From Vibrio coralliirubri (GTDB lineage Bacteria; Pseudomonadota; Gammaproteobacteria; Enterobacterales; Vibrionaceae): a stretch of DNA of 64,000 bases. The first letter of the stretch is position 1; each line of letters opens with the position of its first letter. The notes under the pieces were generated by a model. That model did no database searches. It was given only the letters and a program-made list of their open reading frames with translations, and had not been told where the DNA came from. The stretch is taken from contig NZ_AP025470.1 in assembly GCF_024347375.1 (NCBI RefSeq), positions 1,550,001 through 1,614,000 on the forward strand, in the 5' to 3' direction. A program made the translations under genes and the position numbers. Below are positions 38,067 through 46,655 of this stretch, piece by piece.

Positions 38067-38528
38067 TTATCGTTTGGCCAGAAGTTGCGTTCGGCCTGTA
38101 TTACACGTTTTAATGATGGCGAATAAATCATTCGAACTTAAGATATCAATCTTTACCGTTAATGGGTCATTGTTGATTAACAGGTAAGGCGACAATCGGC
38201 TGTCATTCATTGTTTTATTTATTTTTTGCACAGAGACTAAGTCGATGGTGCCAGAAATAGAAAAGAAAAGTGATTGAGAAGGGCGGGCTGTTCCTCTGAA
38301 TCGCAGAACAAGTGGGTCGGGCATGTTGTCGTCTTGAACGGACATCAGGTGCAGCACCTTGTTGTTACTTATTTTCGTTAATCCGTCGGTACGTAATACA
38401 TTGTCATTCACTATTAGGTCCACCACGCTATGTTGGTAGCGATGCTCTTCTTTTGGTTGGGGAGAAGGGATACTCCATATGCCAACCAATAAAACGAATG
38501 CAGAAATGAGCGCAACGATTGGCATCAT
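38067..38528 (-). CDS. ToxS-like membrane partner protein
   Basis: This 153-residue protein has one N-terminal membrane segment (MMPIVALISAFVLLVGIWSI) and a periplasmic beta-rich domain with a single Cys (IIKTCNTGRTQ). Its start overlaps the upstream ToxR-like gene by 4 bp (ATGA). Such small single-pass proteins coded directly after a ToxR/TcpP/VtrA-type regulator (ToxS, TcpH, VtrC) stabilise or sense with the regulator's periplasmic domain. The family assignment is by architecture and context, since sequence in these partners is poorly conserved. Confidence 0.62.
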   Translation of the reverse strand: MMPIVALISAFVLLVGIWSIPSPQPKEEHRYQHSVVDLIVNDNVLRTDGLTKISNNKVLHLMSVQDDNMPDPLVLRFRGTARPSQSLFFSISGTIDLVSVQKINKTMNDSRLSPYLLINNDPLTVKIDILSSNDLFAIIKTCNTGRTQLLAKR

Positions 38529-39336
38529 AATTGACCTCTTTCTAGGAATAACGCCAGTTCGGTACTGGCTTGATCTAGTTGGGTTGGCGTGTAAAAGATG
38601 TTGACGGACTGGCGTGTGGCTTTGTTGAGAATAGAGAGCTCTGAATATTCCGCTTCTTCGCTAATGTACGCCACGCAATCACATTGATACTGATAGAGAA
38701 TGCTTTCTAGATCTGGCGTCATCGCCATTTCAGGGGCTTGGAAAACTTGTATTTGACCTATCCATTGCTCACTGAGCCGGTTAACGGGATTGATATCGCT
38801 GAGGTTTCTCTCATTAACCTTAGCAAAAGCCAATAACGCTGATGCCAACAGTAAGCAACCAGTGGTGAAGTAGCACAACTTGTTTCGGTTTTCAGCAGTA
38901 GGAAAGTAAGCCGACGAACTTTGTTTAGGGTTAGGCTGAGGTTCGACTGCAACGGCTGCACCGATAGCAATACCGTTATTGCCGACGGGTATTAGGTTGC
39001 TCGCATCAGTAAGGGGAGTTGTGGCTGCATTATTGATGGGGGAGTCGATTACCACGCACTCATCGATAAGGCGATAGCCCACCTTAGGAACGGTGACGAT
39101 TGGGGTTTCTTTGATGCCTAATCTAACGAACCCTTGGCGCAGTAAACTTATACTTTTCGCTAGTGACGTATCCCCTATGAACTCGTTTCCCCAAGCGAAG
39201 CTATAATATCTTGTTTGTTAACAATATCGGGTGAGTTTTTATGTAATAACTCCAGAACTCGAGTTTCACGGTATCCTACTTTAATAGAACGTTCATCGTT
39301 ATAAATACGGTTTTTAATCGGGTCGAATCTGATCAT
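38525..39336 (-). pseudogene. ToxR-like membrane-bound regulator with a frameshift
   Basis: From ATG 39336 the sequence reads a winged helix (MIRFDPIKNRIYNDERSIKV, RETRVLELLHKNSPDIVNKQ) and then hits TAG after one apparent 1-nt deletion near 39198-39202. In the -1 frame it continues FAWGNEFIGDTSLAKSISLL and VPKVGYRLIDE, the ToxR-type wing. After a Pro/Asn-rich linker come one TM segment (LCYFTTGCLLLASALLAFA) and a periplasmic domain of about 110 residues with paired Cys (YQCDCVAYI). Restored length is about 270. It overlaps the ToxS-like gene by 4 bp. It may be a true inactivating mutation, a phase-variable state or a sequencing error. Confidence 0.75.
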
Positions 39337-39720
39337 ATAGCCAACGTTTTATTTTTATTATAATTCTCTCTACAATGTAGATGACTATAAACTGACTAAT
39401 ATATGAATTAAAGTCACATGTTTTATTCTTCTGGTTTTTTGTGTCGTTGAAACAAAAAGAAATTTAATATGTTTGTGACAAAGCTCCTGACACCAACGCA
39501 CAATCTGTTAAATATAAGTAATATCTAATTAAGTGTTGGTTTTATTAGTGTCCTTTTTAGTAGTCTTCTATTCGCTTTATTAAATCGCATAGTAGTCGAT
39601 TTAATATTCTTGTTATTTATAAGGGCATATGTGCTGCATAATAATTTAAGACGTTTCGCTATGTGATGAAAATAAAAAAGCCCGCAGTTGAGTGCGGGCT
39701 TGGTATTCAATCAATTCAGG
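39337..39720. other. AT-rich intergenic region
   Basis: It holds the promoter of the ToxR-like gene and, at 39673-39702, the terminator of the AGCS symporter. No gene is supported; the 61-codon minus frame at 39525-39710 overlaps the terminator. Confidence 0.5.
39673..39702 (-). terminator. Terminator of the glycine-riboswitch symporter gene
   Basis: AGCCCGCA/TGCGGGCT stem with TTTTTTATTTTC following on the minus strand, 20 bp after the symporter stop. Confidence 0.92.
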
Positions 39721-41091
39721 TTACGCTTTAACTGCTTCACAATCTTTTGAAGAAGTTAACGGTTTGAAGAATAGCTTGGTTTCTTCGATAACAACGTGGC
39801 GCAGTAAGATAAGCCCGATTAGGTTCGGAATTGCCATTAGGCCGTTCACGATATCAGCTATTATCCAGATCATGTCGAGCTTCAAGAATGCACCAGAAGC
39901 CACCAACGCAATGAAGATGATCTTGTAAGGCAATACTGCTTTGGTGCCTAGCAAGAACACAACACAGCGCTCACCGTAGTAGTTCCAACCTAAAATTGTT
40001 GTAAACGCAAAGAAGATTAAGCCAACAGAAACCAACATAGGGCCAAGGGTGTCTGCATTCAAACCAACAGCGAACGCATGAGTGGTCATCGCAGCGCCTG
40101 AAAGGTCCGTCTGCCACGCACCCGTTAAGATAAGCGCCAAGCCTGTCATCGTACAGATGATGATTGTATCGAAGAAGGTACCTGTCATAGAGACAAGTCC
40201 TTGTTTCACACATGAGTCTGTTTTAGCCGCTGCTGCAGCCATTGGTGCGCTACCTAGGCCAGATTCGTTCGAGAACACACCACGAGCGATACCTGATTGG
40301 ATAGCGAGCATGATGCTCGCGCCAAAGAAACCACCGGTTGCTGCTGTGTTGGTAAACGCAGAAGTAACAACAAGAGTAATGGCATTCAGTAGTTGGTCGG
40401 CATTTGAAATCAGAACGCTTAAACACGCGACGACGTACATAACCGCCATAGTAGGAACAACTTTCCCTGCCACTTTAGCGATAGATTGGATACCACCAAG
40501 GGTTACCACCGCCACCAATATCGTAAGAACGACAGCAGACATCTCACGAGAAGCGCCAAATGAGATTTGAGTTGCGTCTAAGATAGCGTTGACTTGTGGG
40601 AAGGTACCGATACCAAAGCAAGCAACACCGAGCGCGAAGACAGCGAACATGACCGCCAAGATTCGTGAGCCGACACCGTATTGCAGGTAGTACATTGGGC
40701 CGCCAACCATTTCGCCATTGCTATCGGTTCTGCGGTATTTAACGGCAAGTAAACATTCTGCGTATTTGGTCGCCATACCAAATACAGCGGCAAGCCACAT
40801 CCAGAAAAGGGCGCCAGGGCCACCAATCTTGATTGCGGTCGCTACACCAACGATGTTACCTGTACCAATGGTTGCTGAAAGTGCAGTACACAAAGCGGCG
40901 AAACTCGATACGTCACCCGTACCGGATTTGTCTTTGCTGAACACCATTTTCAGTGCAGTTGGGAGGTGTCTAAACTGGAGTAAGCCTAAGCGAAAAGTAA
41001 AGTAGATACCTGTACCCACTAGCAGAATAAGCAGTGGTGGTCCCCAAACGAATTGGTTGATGGTTTGTAGTGTAGCTTGTAGGTGGTTCAT
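39721..41091 (-). CDS. AGCS sodium:alanine/glycine symporter under glycine riboswitch
   Basis: This 456-residue inner-membrane transporter belongs to the alanine/glycine:cation symporter family. Signature segments: GTGDVSSFAALCTALSATIG, TGNIVGVATAIKIGGPGALF, GMATKYAECLLAVKYR and SNESGLGSAPMAAAAAKTD. About 11 membrane helices. AGGGG precedes the ATG. The leader is a tandem glycine riboswitch, so glycine or alanine import or efflux is the likely role, as for the V. cholerae homologue with the same arrangement. Monocistronic, ended by the terminator at 39673. Confidence 0.93.
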   Translation of the reverse strand: MNHLQATLQTINQFVWGPPLLILLVGTGIYFTFRLGLLQFRHLPTALKMVFSKDKSGTGDVSSFAALCTALSATIGTGNIVGVATAIKIGGPGALFWMWLAAVFGMATKYAECLLAVKYRRTDSNGEMVGGPMYYLQYGVGSRILAVMFAVFALGVACFGIGTFPQVNAILDATQISFGASREMSAVVLTILVAVVTLGGIQSIAKVAGKVVPTMAVMYVVACLSVLISNADQLLNAITLVVTSAFTNTAATGGFFGASIMLAIQSGIARGVFSNESGLGSAPMAAAAAKTDSCVKQGLVSMTGTFFDTIIICTMTGLALILTGAWQTDLSGAAMTTHAFAVGLNADTLGPMLVSVGLIFFAFTTILGWNYYGERCVVFLLGTKAVLPYKIIFIALVASGAFLKLDMIWIIADIVNGLMAIPNLIGLILLRHVVIEETKLFFKPLTSSKDCEAVKA

Positions 41092-41221
41092 AGATTCCCC
41101 TTAATAAATTAAAAATTTAAGGAGAAGAGGGAAGGCAGTGCAGATCACAGGGATCGAGAGCACTACTTAATACATACGGATTTCTAGATAGAATTCTTTT
41201 GTTAATTAAGGCTGTTGCTTT

Positions 41222-41460
41222 CCACTCCTCTGTCCTTTTGCCTGAGAGTTTCACTTAGCGAATCACTTATAGATAAGTAACGGGCACTAAGCTTGCTCCT
41301 TCGGCGACCGATCTAACGGTTCTCTCCAGAGGTTCCTCCAACGACAGTCCTCACTTTTCTGGATTTCTCCAGCATAAAGCACCTGAAAGATTTACTTCTT
41401 CGGCGGGTCAATCTAACTAAATGTTAATATTTAGTTAAAAACCACTCTCCTGCAGTCTTC
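41222..41460 (-). promoter_or_regulatory. Tandem glycine riboswitch (gcvT-type)
   Basis: Read on the minus strand there are two aptamers. The distal one (about 41345-41455) begins GCAGGAGAGTGG with CGCCGAAGAAGTAAA and TCAGGTGC. The proximal one (about 41222-41338) has CTCTGGAGAGAACCG, TCGCCGAAGGAGCAAGC and AACTCTCAGGCAAAAGGAC. These are the conserved blocks of glycine aptamers, and the short linker GACTGTCGTTGGA joins them. It lies 131 bp before the AGCS symporter start. Confidence 0.94.
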
Positions 41461-41640
41461 ATCGGAACAATTACCTAAGTAATTAGGTAATCTGTAGGCG
41501 TATCCTAGATCATATAAAATGTGATGTCAGCTACAAAATATCTGTTTGCACAAATGTTGTTCAACTAAATGATCAAACAACGAGTCTCTGACGTAACTTG
41601 CTTATTTAAATGGTATAAAATAGAGAAACAAGGAGGAGTT

Positions 41641-41799
41641 ATGACTCGACTAATAGCGATTGTTTTTTTATTGGCTTTGGCATTTGTATTATTTCGTTAC
41701 CGGACAAACGAAAAACTGCAAAAATGGGTAGTGATAGTTATCGTTAGCAGCTTCCTTTTGTATACTGCCAGCTTGATGATTTCGGAGTTAACTCGTTAA
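41641..41799 (+). CDS. Small two-helix membrane protein
   Basis: This 52-residue protein (MTRLIAIVFLLALAFVLFRY...) has two hydrophobic helices separated by RTNEKLQKW. AAGGAGGAGTT immediately upstream is a near-perfect ribosome site, so I use this ATG and not the longer frame from 41569. It is divergent from the riboswitch. Function unknown. Confidence 0.7.
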   Translation: MTRLIAIVFLLALAFVLFRYRTNEKLQKWVVIVIVSSFLLYTASLMISELTR

Positions 41800-41948
41800 C
41801 CCTGCCTGTAAACAGGTGGGATGAATGTGTTAGCAGAGCTTAAGTGCTTCTGGCTTGAGCGATAGGTTTAACTGAGCCTGCACTATCAGTATTGGCATTC
41901 GTGTCAGTGACCGCGTAACGTTAAACAAATTTTTGGGAGTACCCGCTA

Positions 41949-42683
41949 GTGAACCAGCAATCTGGACAAAGCGAACAAGATGAAGTGGTTGTTATTGAAG
42001 AACGCGATAAGCGCAGTCAGCTCTATATCGGCATTGCTGCGGTTATAGGTTTAGCACTGGGTGGCTTAATTGGTTCTACAATTACGGCTTCAAAGTGGGA
42101 GTCCACTTATCAGGTACTCGAAACTCGTTATCAAGAACTGCATGACAGCAGAGCACAGTTGATGACATCCGTTGAAACTAAAGTGGCAAAAGTTGATACC
42201 GAAATCGATGCGAAAGTAGAAGCTGCTCTAGTGAAACAAACGGAGGAGCATCAAAAAGAACTCCAAGAATTAGCGAAACAGTCTTCGGTTTTAGAGAAGG
42301 CGAACTACTCGTTAGAGCAACAGCTAAATGAACAGAAGCAAACGTTAGAGCAAACTCAGCAAGACAACCAGAAACTTAATCGTCAAGCTGACATGCAATC
42401 GACTTTGTTTGAGCGTTCGCGTGAAGTTTTCCGAAAAGAATTACAGATTTCTCAAGAACTTGAAAAACTTGAGAAAGAAAGAGACCAACTCGAGCAGAAC
42501 CTTGGCTCTCTTAAGAAAGCGTGTGATGTTTACTTAGATGGCACATCATGGGATGCGAAATCTGACGCGTGTGAGAAGCAAGATAACGCTAACTCTCGAC
42601 TGAGTGATATCAGACAAATGATTGAAGTCCACACCATGGACCTCAAGCAGATCAAAACGCTCACTGAAGAGATGGGTCTATAA
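41949..42683 (+). CDS. Membrane-anchored coiled-coil protein
   Basis: This 244-residue protein starts at GTG with GGGAG 8 nt upstream. A short acidic cytoplasmic tail is followed by one TM helix (YIGIAAVIGLALGGLIGSTI, about 26-46) and a long Gln/Glu/Lys-rich coiled-coil (about 60-195). The C-terminal part has two Cys (KKACDVYLDGTSWDAKSDAC), which could form a disulfide. The terminator at 42731 closes the transcript. It looks like an envelope spacer or scaffold; no family is recognised. Confidence 0.75.
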   Translation: MNQQSGQSEQDEVVVIEERDKRSQLYIGIAAVIGLALGGLIGSTITASKWESTYQVLETRYQELHDSRAQLMTSVETKVAKVDTEIDAKVEAALVKQTEEHQKELQELAKQSSVLEKANYSLEQQLNEQKQTLEQTQQDNQKLNRQADMQSTLFERSREVFRKELQISQELEKLEKERDQLEQNLGSLKKACDVYLDGTSWDAKSDACEKQDNANSRLSDIRQMIEVHTMDLKQIKTLTEEMGL

Positions 42684-42730
42684 GCCGCAGGCTTTACCAA
42701 CCTAACGTTAGTTTTGCATTAAATATTGAA

Positions 42731-42765
42731 ACGCCCACATCACACACTTGATGTGGGCGTTTTGC
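42731..42765 (+). terminator. Intrinsic terminator
   Basis: ACGCCCACATCA/TGATGTGGGCGT stem with TTTTGCGTTTG after it. Confidence 0.9.
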
Positions 42766-42945
42766 GTTTGTCGAGAGCATAGATCCGGAGCTTTCTCATT
42801 ATTGATTATTTGCGTGTTTTCATTGTTTGCTTAGATATTTGTGAATAGTTACGTATATCCACAACGATATGTTACTTGTTGTCTATTAAATGACTTTGCA
42901 TACATATTTTCAGATCAGAGTCGCTGCATAATGGTGGTGTTCAGG

Positions 42946-43179
42946 ATGAACACGCAGTCGATTGCTAGCTCGCATTTGGCTGCTTTGACGACAAGGGATG
43001 GACTGATGCCAGAGAATCTTTGTGAGAACTGCACCATAGCTTATTGTTTCGATGATTGTCGCTCGCCAATAGCGCAAAAAGAGATGATCGAAATAGAAGA
43101 ATTAGTTCGTCGTGTCGACGTTGAACACGATGATGAACAGAGTGAAAAGGGTGAGCTGGGCATTGAAGATAGCAATTAA
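42946..43179 (+). CDS. Small Cys-cluster hypothetical protein
   Basis: This 77-residue protein has the motif CENCTIAYCFDDC, four Cys in a CxxCx4Cx3C pattern that could bind zinc or an iron-sulfur cluster. A very acidic C-terminus follows (EEDD/EKGE-rich). The start is uncertain: ATG 42946 with AGG close by, ATG 42931, or GTG 42841, which would add 35 residues. A hairpin at 43197 follows the stop. Function unknown. Confidence 0.6.
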   Translation: MNTQSIASSHLAALTTRDGLMPENLCENCTIAYCFDDCRSPIAQKEMIEIEELVRRVDVEHDDEQSEKGELGIEDSN

Positions 43180-43196
43180 TCTAATCATTCAGACAT

Positions 43197-43232
43197 AAAA
43201 AATCCCCACAAGCCAAGCTGGTAGGGATTTTG
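43197..43232 (+). terminator. Probable terminator
   Basis: AAATCCC/GGGATTT arms with a long 18-nt loop, followed by TTGG; moderate quality, directly after the Cys-cluster gene. Confidence 0.6.
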
Positions 43233-43369
43233 GATAAGTTGCAGTCCTGTTCTCGCTTTCTCAAGCAAAGGGTCTTACAAAAATTTTTAGAACAGTTTCG
43301 TTTATTAGAGCTGTGTCGTTTCTTAGAATCCAGTTTAGCTACTAGAGCAAAACCTCATTCCACTAAACG

Positions 43370-44911
43370 TTATTTCTCATATGTTTTGATTTCGCCTGAT
43401 TTCACACGAGCAACGAACGATTGCAGTTCTTTCTTCACAACTGGCATCAAGAAGTACAGACCAAGAATGTTGAAGATAGACATCGCAAAGATAGCCGCAT
43501 CAGAGAAGTCGATTACCGCACCAAATTGAATCGTGGCACCAATAACAACAAACACACAGAACATCACTTTGAAAATCAGCTCCGTTGTTTTGCCTTCACC
43601 AAATAGGTAAGTCCAAGCTTTAAGACCGTAGTACGACCAAGAGATCATGGTAGAAAACGCAAACATGATTACTGCGAGAGCGAGTGTGTATTTGAATACT
43701 TCTGCCGTTTCAGTAAACGATGCAGCAGTCAGCGTTACACCCGTTAAACCAGAACCATCGAATGGACCTACGTTTAAACCAGCGATAGTGATAACCAATG
43801 CTGTCATTGTACAAATGATTACTGTATCAACGAACGGTTCTAATAGTGATACTAGACCTTCGGTGATTGGTTCTTTTGTTTTAACCGCTGAGTGAGCGAT
43901 AGCTGCTGAACCTACACCTGCTTCGTTCGAGAACGTTGCACGCTTCAAGCCTTGAATTAAAGCACCAATGAATCCACCAACAACACCTTCACCAGTAAAT
44001 GCACCTGTAAAGATTGCGCTGAACGCAGGGCCAACTTGATCAAGGTTAGAACCGATAACAATCAGAGCCATACCGATATACAGAGCAGCCATCCAAGGAA
44101 CAACTTTTTCCGTTACCGATGCGATAGAAGGCATACCACCAACAATCACAGAGAAAACTAAAGAGGCAAGTACAAGGCCAGTGATCACACCGTATTCACT
44201 TGGTACATCAAATGCGTAAGTTAACATGGCGTGTGCTTGGTTAGCTTGGAACATGTTACCGCCGCCTAATGCGCCTAAAATACACATTAATGCGAAACCA
44301 ATAGCGAGCACTTTGCCGAGTCCGCCTAAACCTCGTTCACCAAGACCTTGGCTTAGGTAGTACATTGGACCACCCGAAACAACACCAGAAGGTAGGATAG
44401 TTCGGTATTTAACACCTAAGGTACACTCACAGAACTTAGAAGCCATACCCAGAAGGCCACACAAGATCATCCAGAATGTCGCGCCAGGGCCACCAATCGC
44501 AAGTGCAGCTCCGACACCGGCAATGTTACCAAGCCCGACAGTACCAGAAAGCGCCGTTGTTAACGCTTGAAAGTGAGAAACCTCGCCGTCCTCTTTAGAG
44601 TTAGGATCGGTATACTTACCTTTGATAATGTCTATCGCCATGCCGACACGTTTAAATTGAACAAAGCCAAAATAAACAGTGAATATGATCGCAGCGAGCA
44701 ACAGCCAGCCAACAATCACTGGGAAGTTAGCTTCACCAATCGGTACACTTTTAAATATCAGCCCAACGAACCAACCTGTGTATTCGTTGAAAAATCCATC
44801 AACACTTTGACTTAAGTTGCTGATAGCTTGGTTAAATGATCCTTCTTCTGCAAATGCACTGGAACTAAACAATAATATAAACCCAAAAAATAATTCACGT
44901 ATGTTTTTCAT
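43370..44911 (-). CDS. AGCS sodium:alanine/glycine symporter, second paralogue
   Basis: This 513-residue protein is longer than the first paralogue because of an N-terminal signal-like segment (GFILLFSSSAFAEEGS) and a periplasmic stretch before the first helix. AGCS motifs: EVSHFQALTTALSGTVGLGN, GLLGMASKFCECTLGVKYR, TFSNEAGVGSAAIAHSAVKT. AGGGAAAACC precedes the ATG. No riboswitch-like leader is visible, in contrast to the other copy, so its control differs. The substrate is probably alanine or glycine. Confidence 0.92.
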   Translation of the reverse strand: MKNIRELFFGFILLFSSSAFAEEGSFNQAISNLSQSVDGFFNEYTGWFVGLIFKSVPIGEANFPVIVGWLLLAAIIFTVYFGFVQFKRVGMAIDIIKGKYTDPNSKEDGEVSHFQALTTALSGTVGLGNIAGVGAALAIGGPGATFWMILCGLLGMASKFCECTLGVKYRTILPSGVVSGGPMYYLSQGLGERGLGGLGKVLAIGFALMCILGALGGGNMFQANQAHAMLTYAFDVPSEYGVITGLVLASLVFSVIVGGMPSIASVTEKVVPWMAALYIGMALIVIGSNLDQVGPAFSAIFTGAFTGEGVVGGFIGALIQGLKRATFSNEAGVGSAAIAHSAVKTKEPITEGLVSLLEPFVDTVIICTMTALVITIAGLNVGPFDGSGLTGVTLTAASFTETAEVFKYTLALAVIMFAFSTMISWSYYGLKAWTYLFGEGKTTELIFKVMFCVFVVIGATIQFGAVIDFSDAAIFAMSIFNILGLYFLMPVVKKELQSFVARVKSGEIKTYEK

Positions 44912-45482
44912 GGTTTTCCCTGTCTTTTTAATAAATTATGTTTGTTGCTGTTGTGTTTGTTTTCTATTTGATTTGTATATTTCAGTGGTTTATCTACTTC
45001 ATTCGACTGCAACATAAACGGCTGTAGCTAGGTCGAAAAACGAAATAAATATAAGTACTGATCTTGCTTTATATGGATATCCTTTTGGTATGTGCACCAA
45101 TAAGACTATGGTATTCGGGCTACCAAGCCCTACTGATAATCCTATACATAAAAATAATGCCAACAAAGAAATTTTTACAATAAATTTACAATTGTTCGGG
45201 TTTTGTCATCATTTGGGAATAAGTCGGTGCTTTTTAGGCTGAGAAAAGTATATGCAGTAGTTGTTTTAGGGACGGGTGAAGGAGAATTCAGAGTGATGGG
45301 CTTTAGGGACATAGGGGGGACATAGAGGGAACGTAGGAGAGTTCGAGTATTCGATATGTTTTGGCGGTGTTTAAACATTCGAAGGCTGAAGGTGTATTCG
45401 GATCTGAGGATATTAAAAAAGCCCTTTATCAGAGCTTTTTTAATGAGCGGAAAGCATGAATACTTTCCGCTAGAACGTAAAA
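44912..45482. other. Intergenic region between symporter and export operon
   Basis: No gene is supported; the small open frames lack ribosome sites. The part next to 45483 contains the terminator of the export operon (45413-45472). Confidence 0.5.
45413..45472 (-). terminator. Terminator region of the export operon
   Basis: On the minus strand two hairpins follow the last permease gene: AGCGGAAAG/CTTTCCGCT and then AAAGCTCTGATAAAGGGCTT with TTTTTT after it. Confidence 0.8.
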
Positions 45483-46655
45483 CTAAACGGCTCGATGACT
45501 ATTGCTATTGCCAACCGTGCCTTTGCTGGATTTGTGGTAGAGCTTAAGTGCCAATAACGAACCCCACAATAAAACCTGTCCCCATAGTAATGTCCATTGA
45601 GACGCCACTTCTTGCCAAGATGCACCCATCTGATTAAGTGCTAAGAAACCTTGGATCGCCGGTGTGCTTGGGAACAGCTGTGATAACAAAACTAACCATT
45701 CAGGCATCATTTCAACCGGCCAGATAAAACCTGAAGAGAAGATCAGTGGCATTGAACTGATTAACACTACAACCGTGACTAGCTCTCTTCGTGGCACTAA
45801 CTCACCAATAAAAATCCCGATCAAACAGCTGGCCAGTAAGAAGGGCAGAAGTAAGGTTAAGATCTGTGTTGTTGAGGCGAGCTGGTTTATCCCATACATC
45901 GAAAAGCTAGCGCCGAAGTAGTACATCGACAACAAGTAATAAATGCCGACTAAGGTACAACAGCGGGCAAGCATCAGTTTCGCTGGAGAGGTTTTGCTCC
46001 AGTAGCCAAACGTTGATTGAGCATTTTGGGTCGCTCCAACTAAACCAGAAGCCATGGCTAAAGTTTGTTGCAGGATCAAAACAAAGACGGCTGGAACCAC
46101 GTAATCGATGTATCCCATGCGACTATTAAACGTTGGTTTCAGGTTCAAGCTGAATGCACTGTAACCTTTGGCTGCTGATTCTAAAGGCACGCCTTCGACT
46201 AACAAATGACTGACCTTAACTTGCGCAGCTAACGTGCCACCGGCCTTGGCAAGCCCTTCAACAATGGTTCCGTAGACCAAGAAGTAAGAAGCATCACCAG
46301 CGTAAGAAAGCGTCGGGCTCTTACCGAGCAGCAAGTCCTTATAGAAGTCTTCTGGAATGACAAGGAATCCGCCAATCTCTTGGTTAAGCACGGCTTGTTT
46401 TGCATCGGCGATGGTGGAGTCTCGACGGACCAATTCTATTTGAGAGGTGGCATCGACCATTCGTTCTAATTGGTAGCTGCTTTGACTCTTATCCAAGTTC
46501 ACAACCGAGGCTTTCAGTTGTTGAGGAACTTGGTTCGCGTAAGGCAATGGATACAAGAATGAATAGAAGACCACACCACCAAATACCGTAAGAAGCACGA
46601 CAGGATTGCGTAATACCGCTAAGAGTTCTTGTTTGAGCAGTTGAGTAAAGCTCAT
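45483..46655 (-). CDS. ABC-2-type permease (export operon, gene 4)
   Basis: This 390-residue inner-membrane protein is of the ABC-2/YhhJ-YbhR type: N-terminal helix (PVVLLTVFGGVVFYSFLYPL), a periplasmic domain of about 150 residues (with LNQEIGGFLVIPEDFYKDLL), then five C-terminal helices. The ATG overlaps the stop of the preceding permease gene by 4 bp. Such proteins normally need a nucleotide-binding subunit; none is coded in this operon. Probably forms a heterodimer with its neighbour to export a drug or lipid through the HlyD/TolC-type partners. Confidence 0.85.
   Translation of the reverse strand: MSFTQLLKQELLAVLRNPVVLLTVFGGVVFYSFLYPLPYANQVPQQLKASVVNLDKSQSSYQLERMVDATSQIELVRRDSTIADAKQAVLNQEIGGFLVIPEDFYKDLLLGKSPTLSYAGDASYFLVYGTIVEGLAKAGGTLAAQVKVSHLLVEGVPLESAAKGYSAFSLNLKPTFNSRMGYIDYVVPAVFVLILQQTLAMASGLVGATQNAQSTFGYWSKTSPAKLMLARCCTLVGIYYLLSMYYFGASFSMYGINQLASTTQILTLLLPFLLASCLIGIFIGELVPRRELVTVVVLISSMPLIFSSGFIWPVEMMPEWLVLLSQLFPSTPAIQGFLALNQMGASWQEVASQWTLLWGQVLLWGSLLALKLYHKSSKGTVGNSNSHRAV

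Noticed and set aside
39525..39710. 61-codon minus frame
   Set aside because: Overlaps the symporter terminator and is AT-rich.
43230..43529. 99-codon plus frame at the end of the second AGCS gene
   Set aside because: Mostly antisense to the symporter; no ribosome site.
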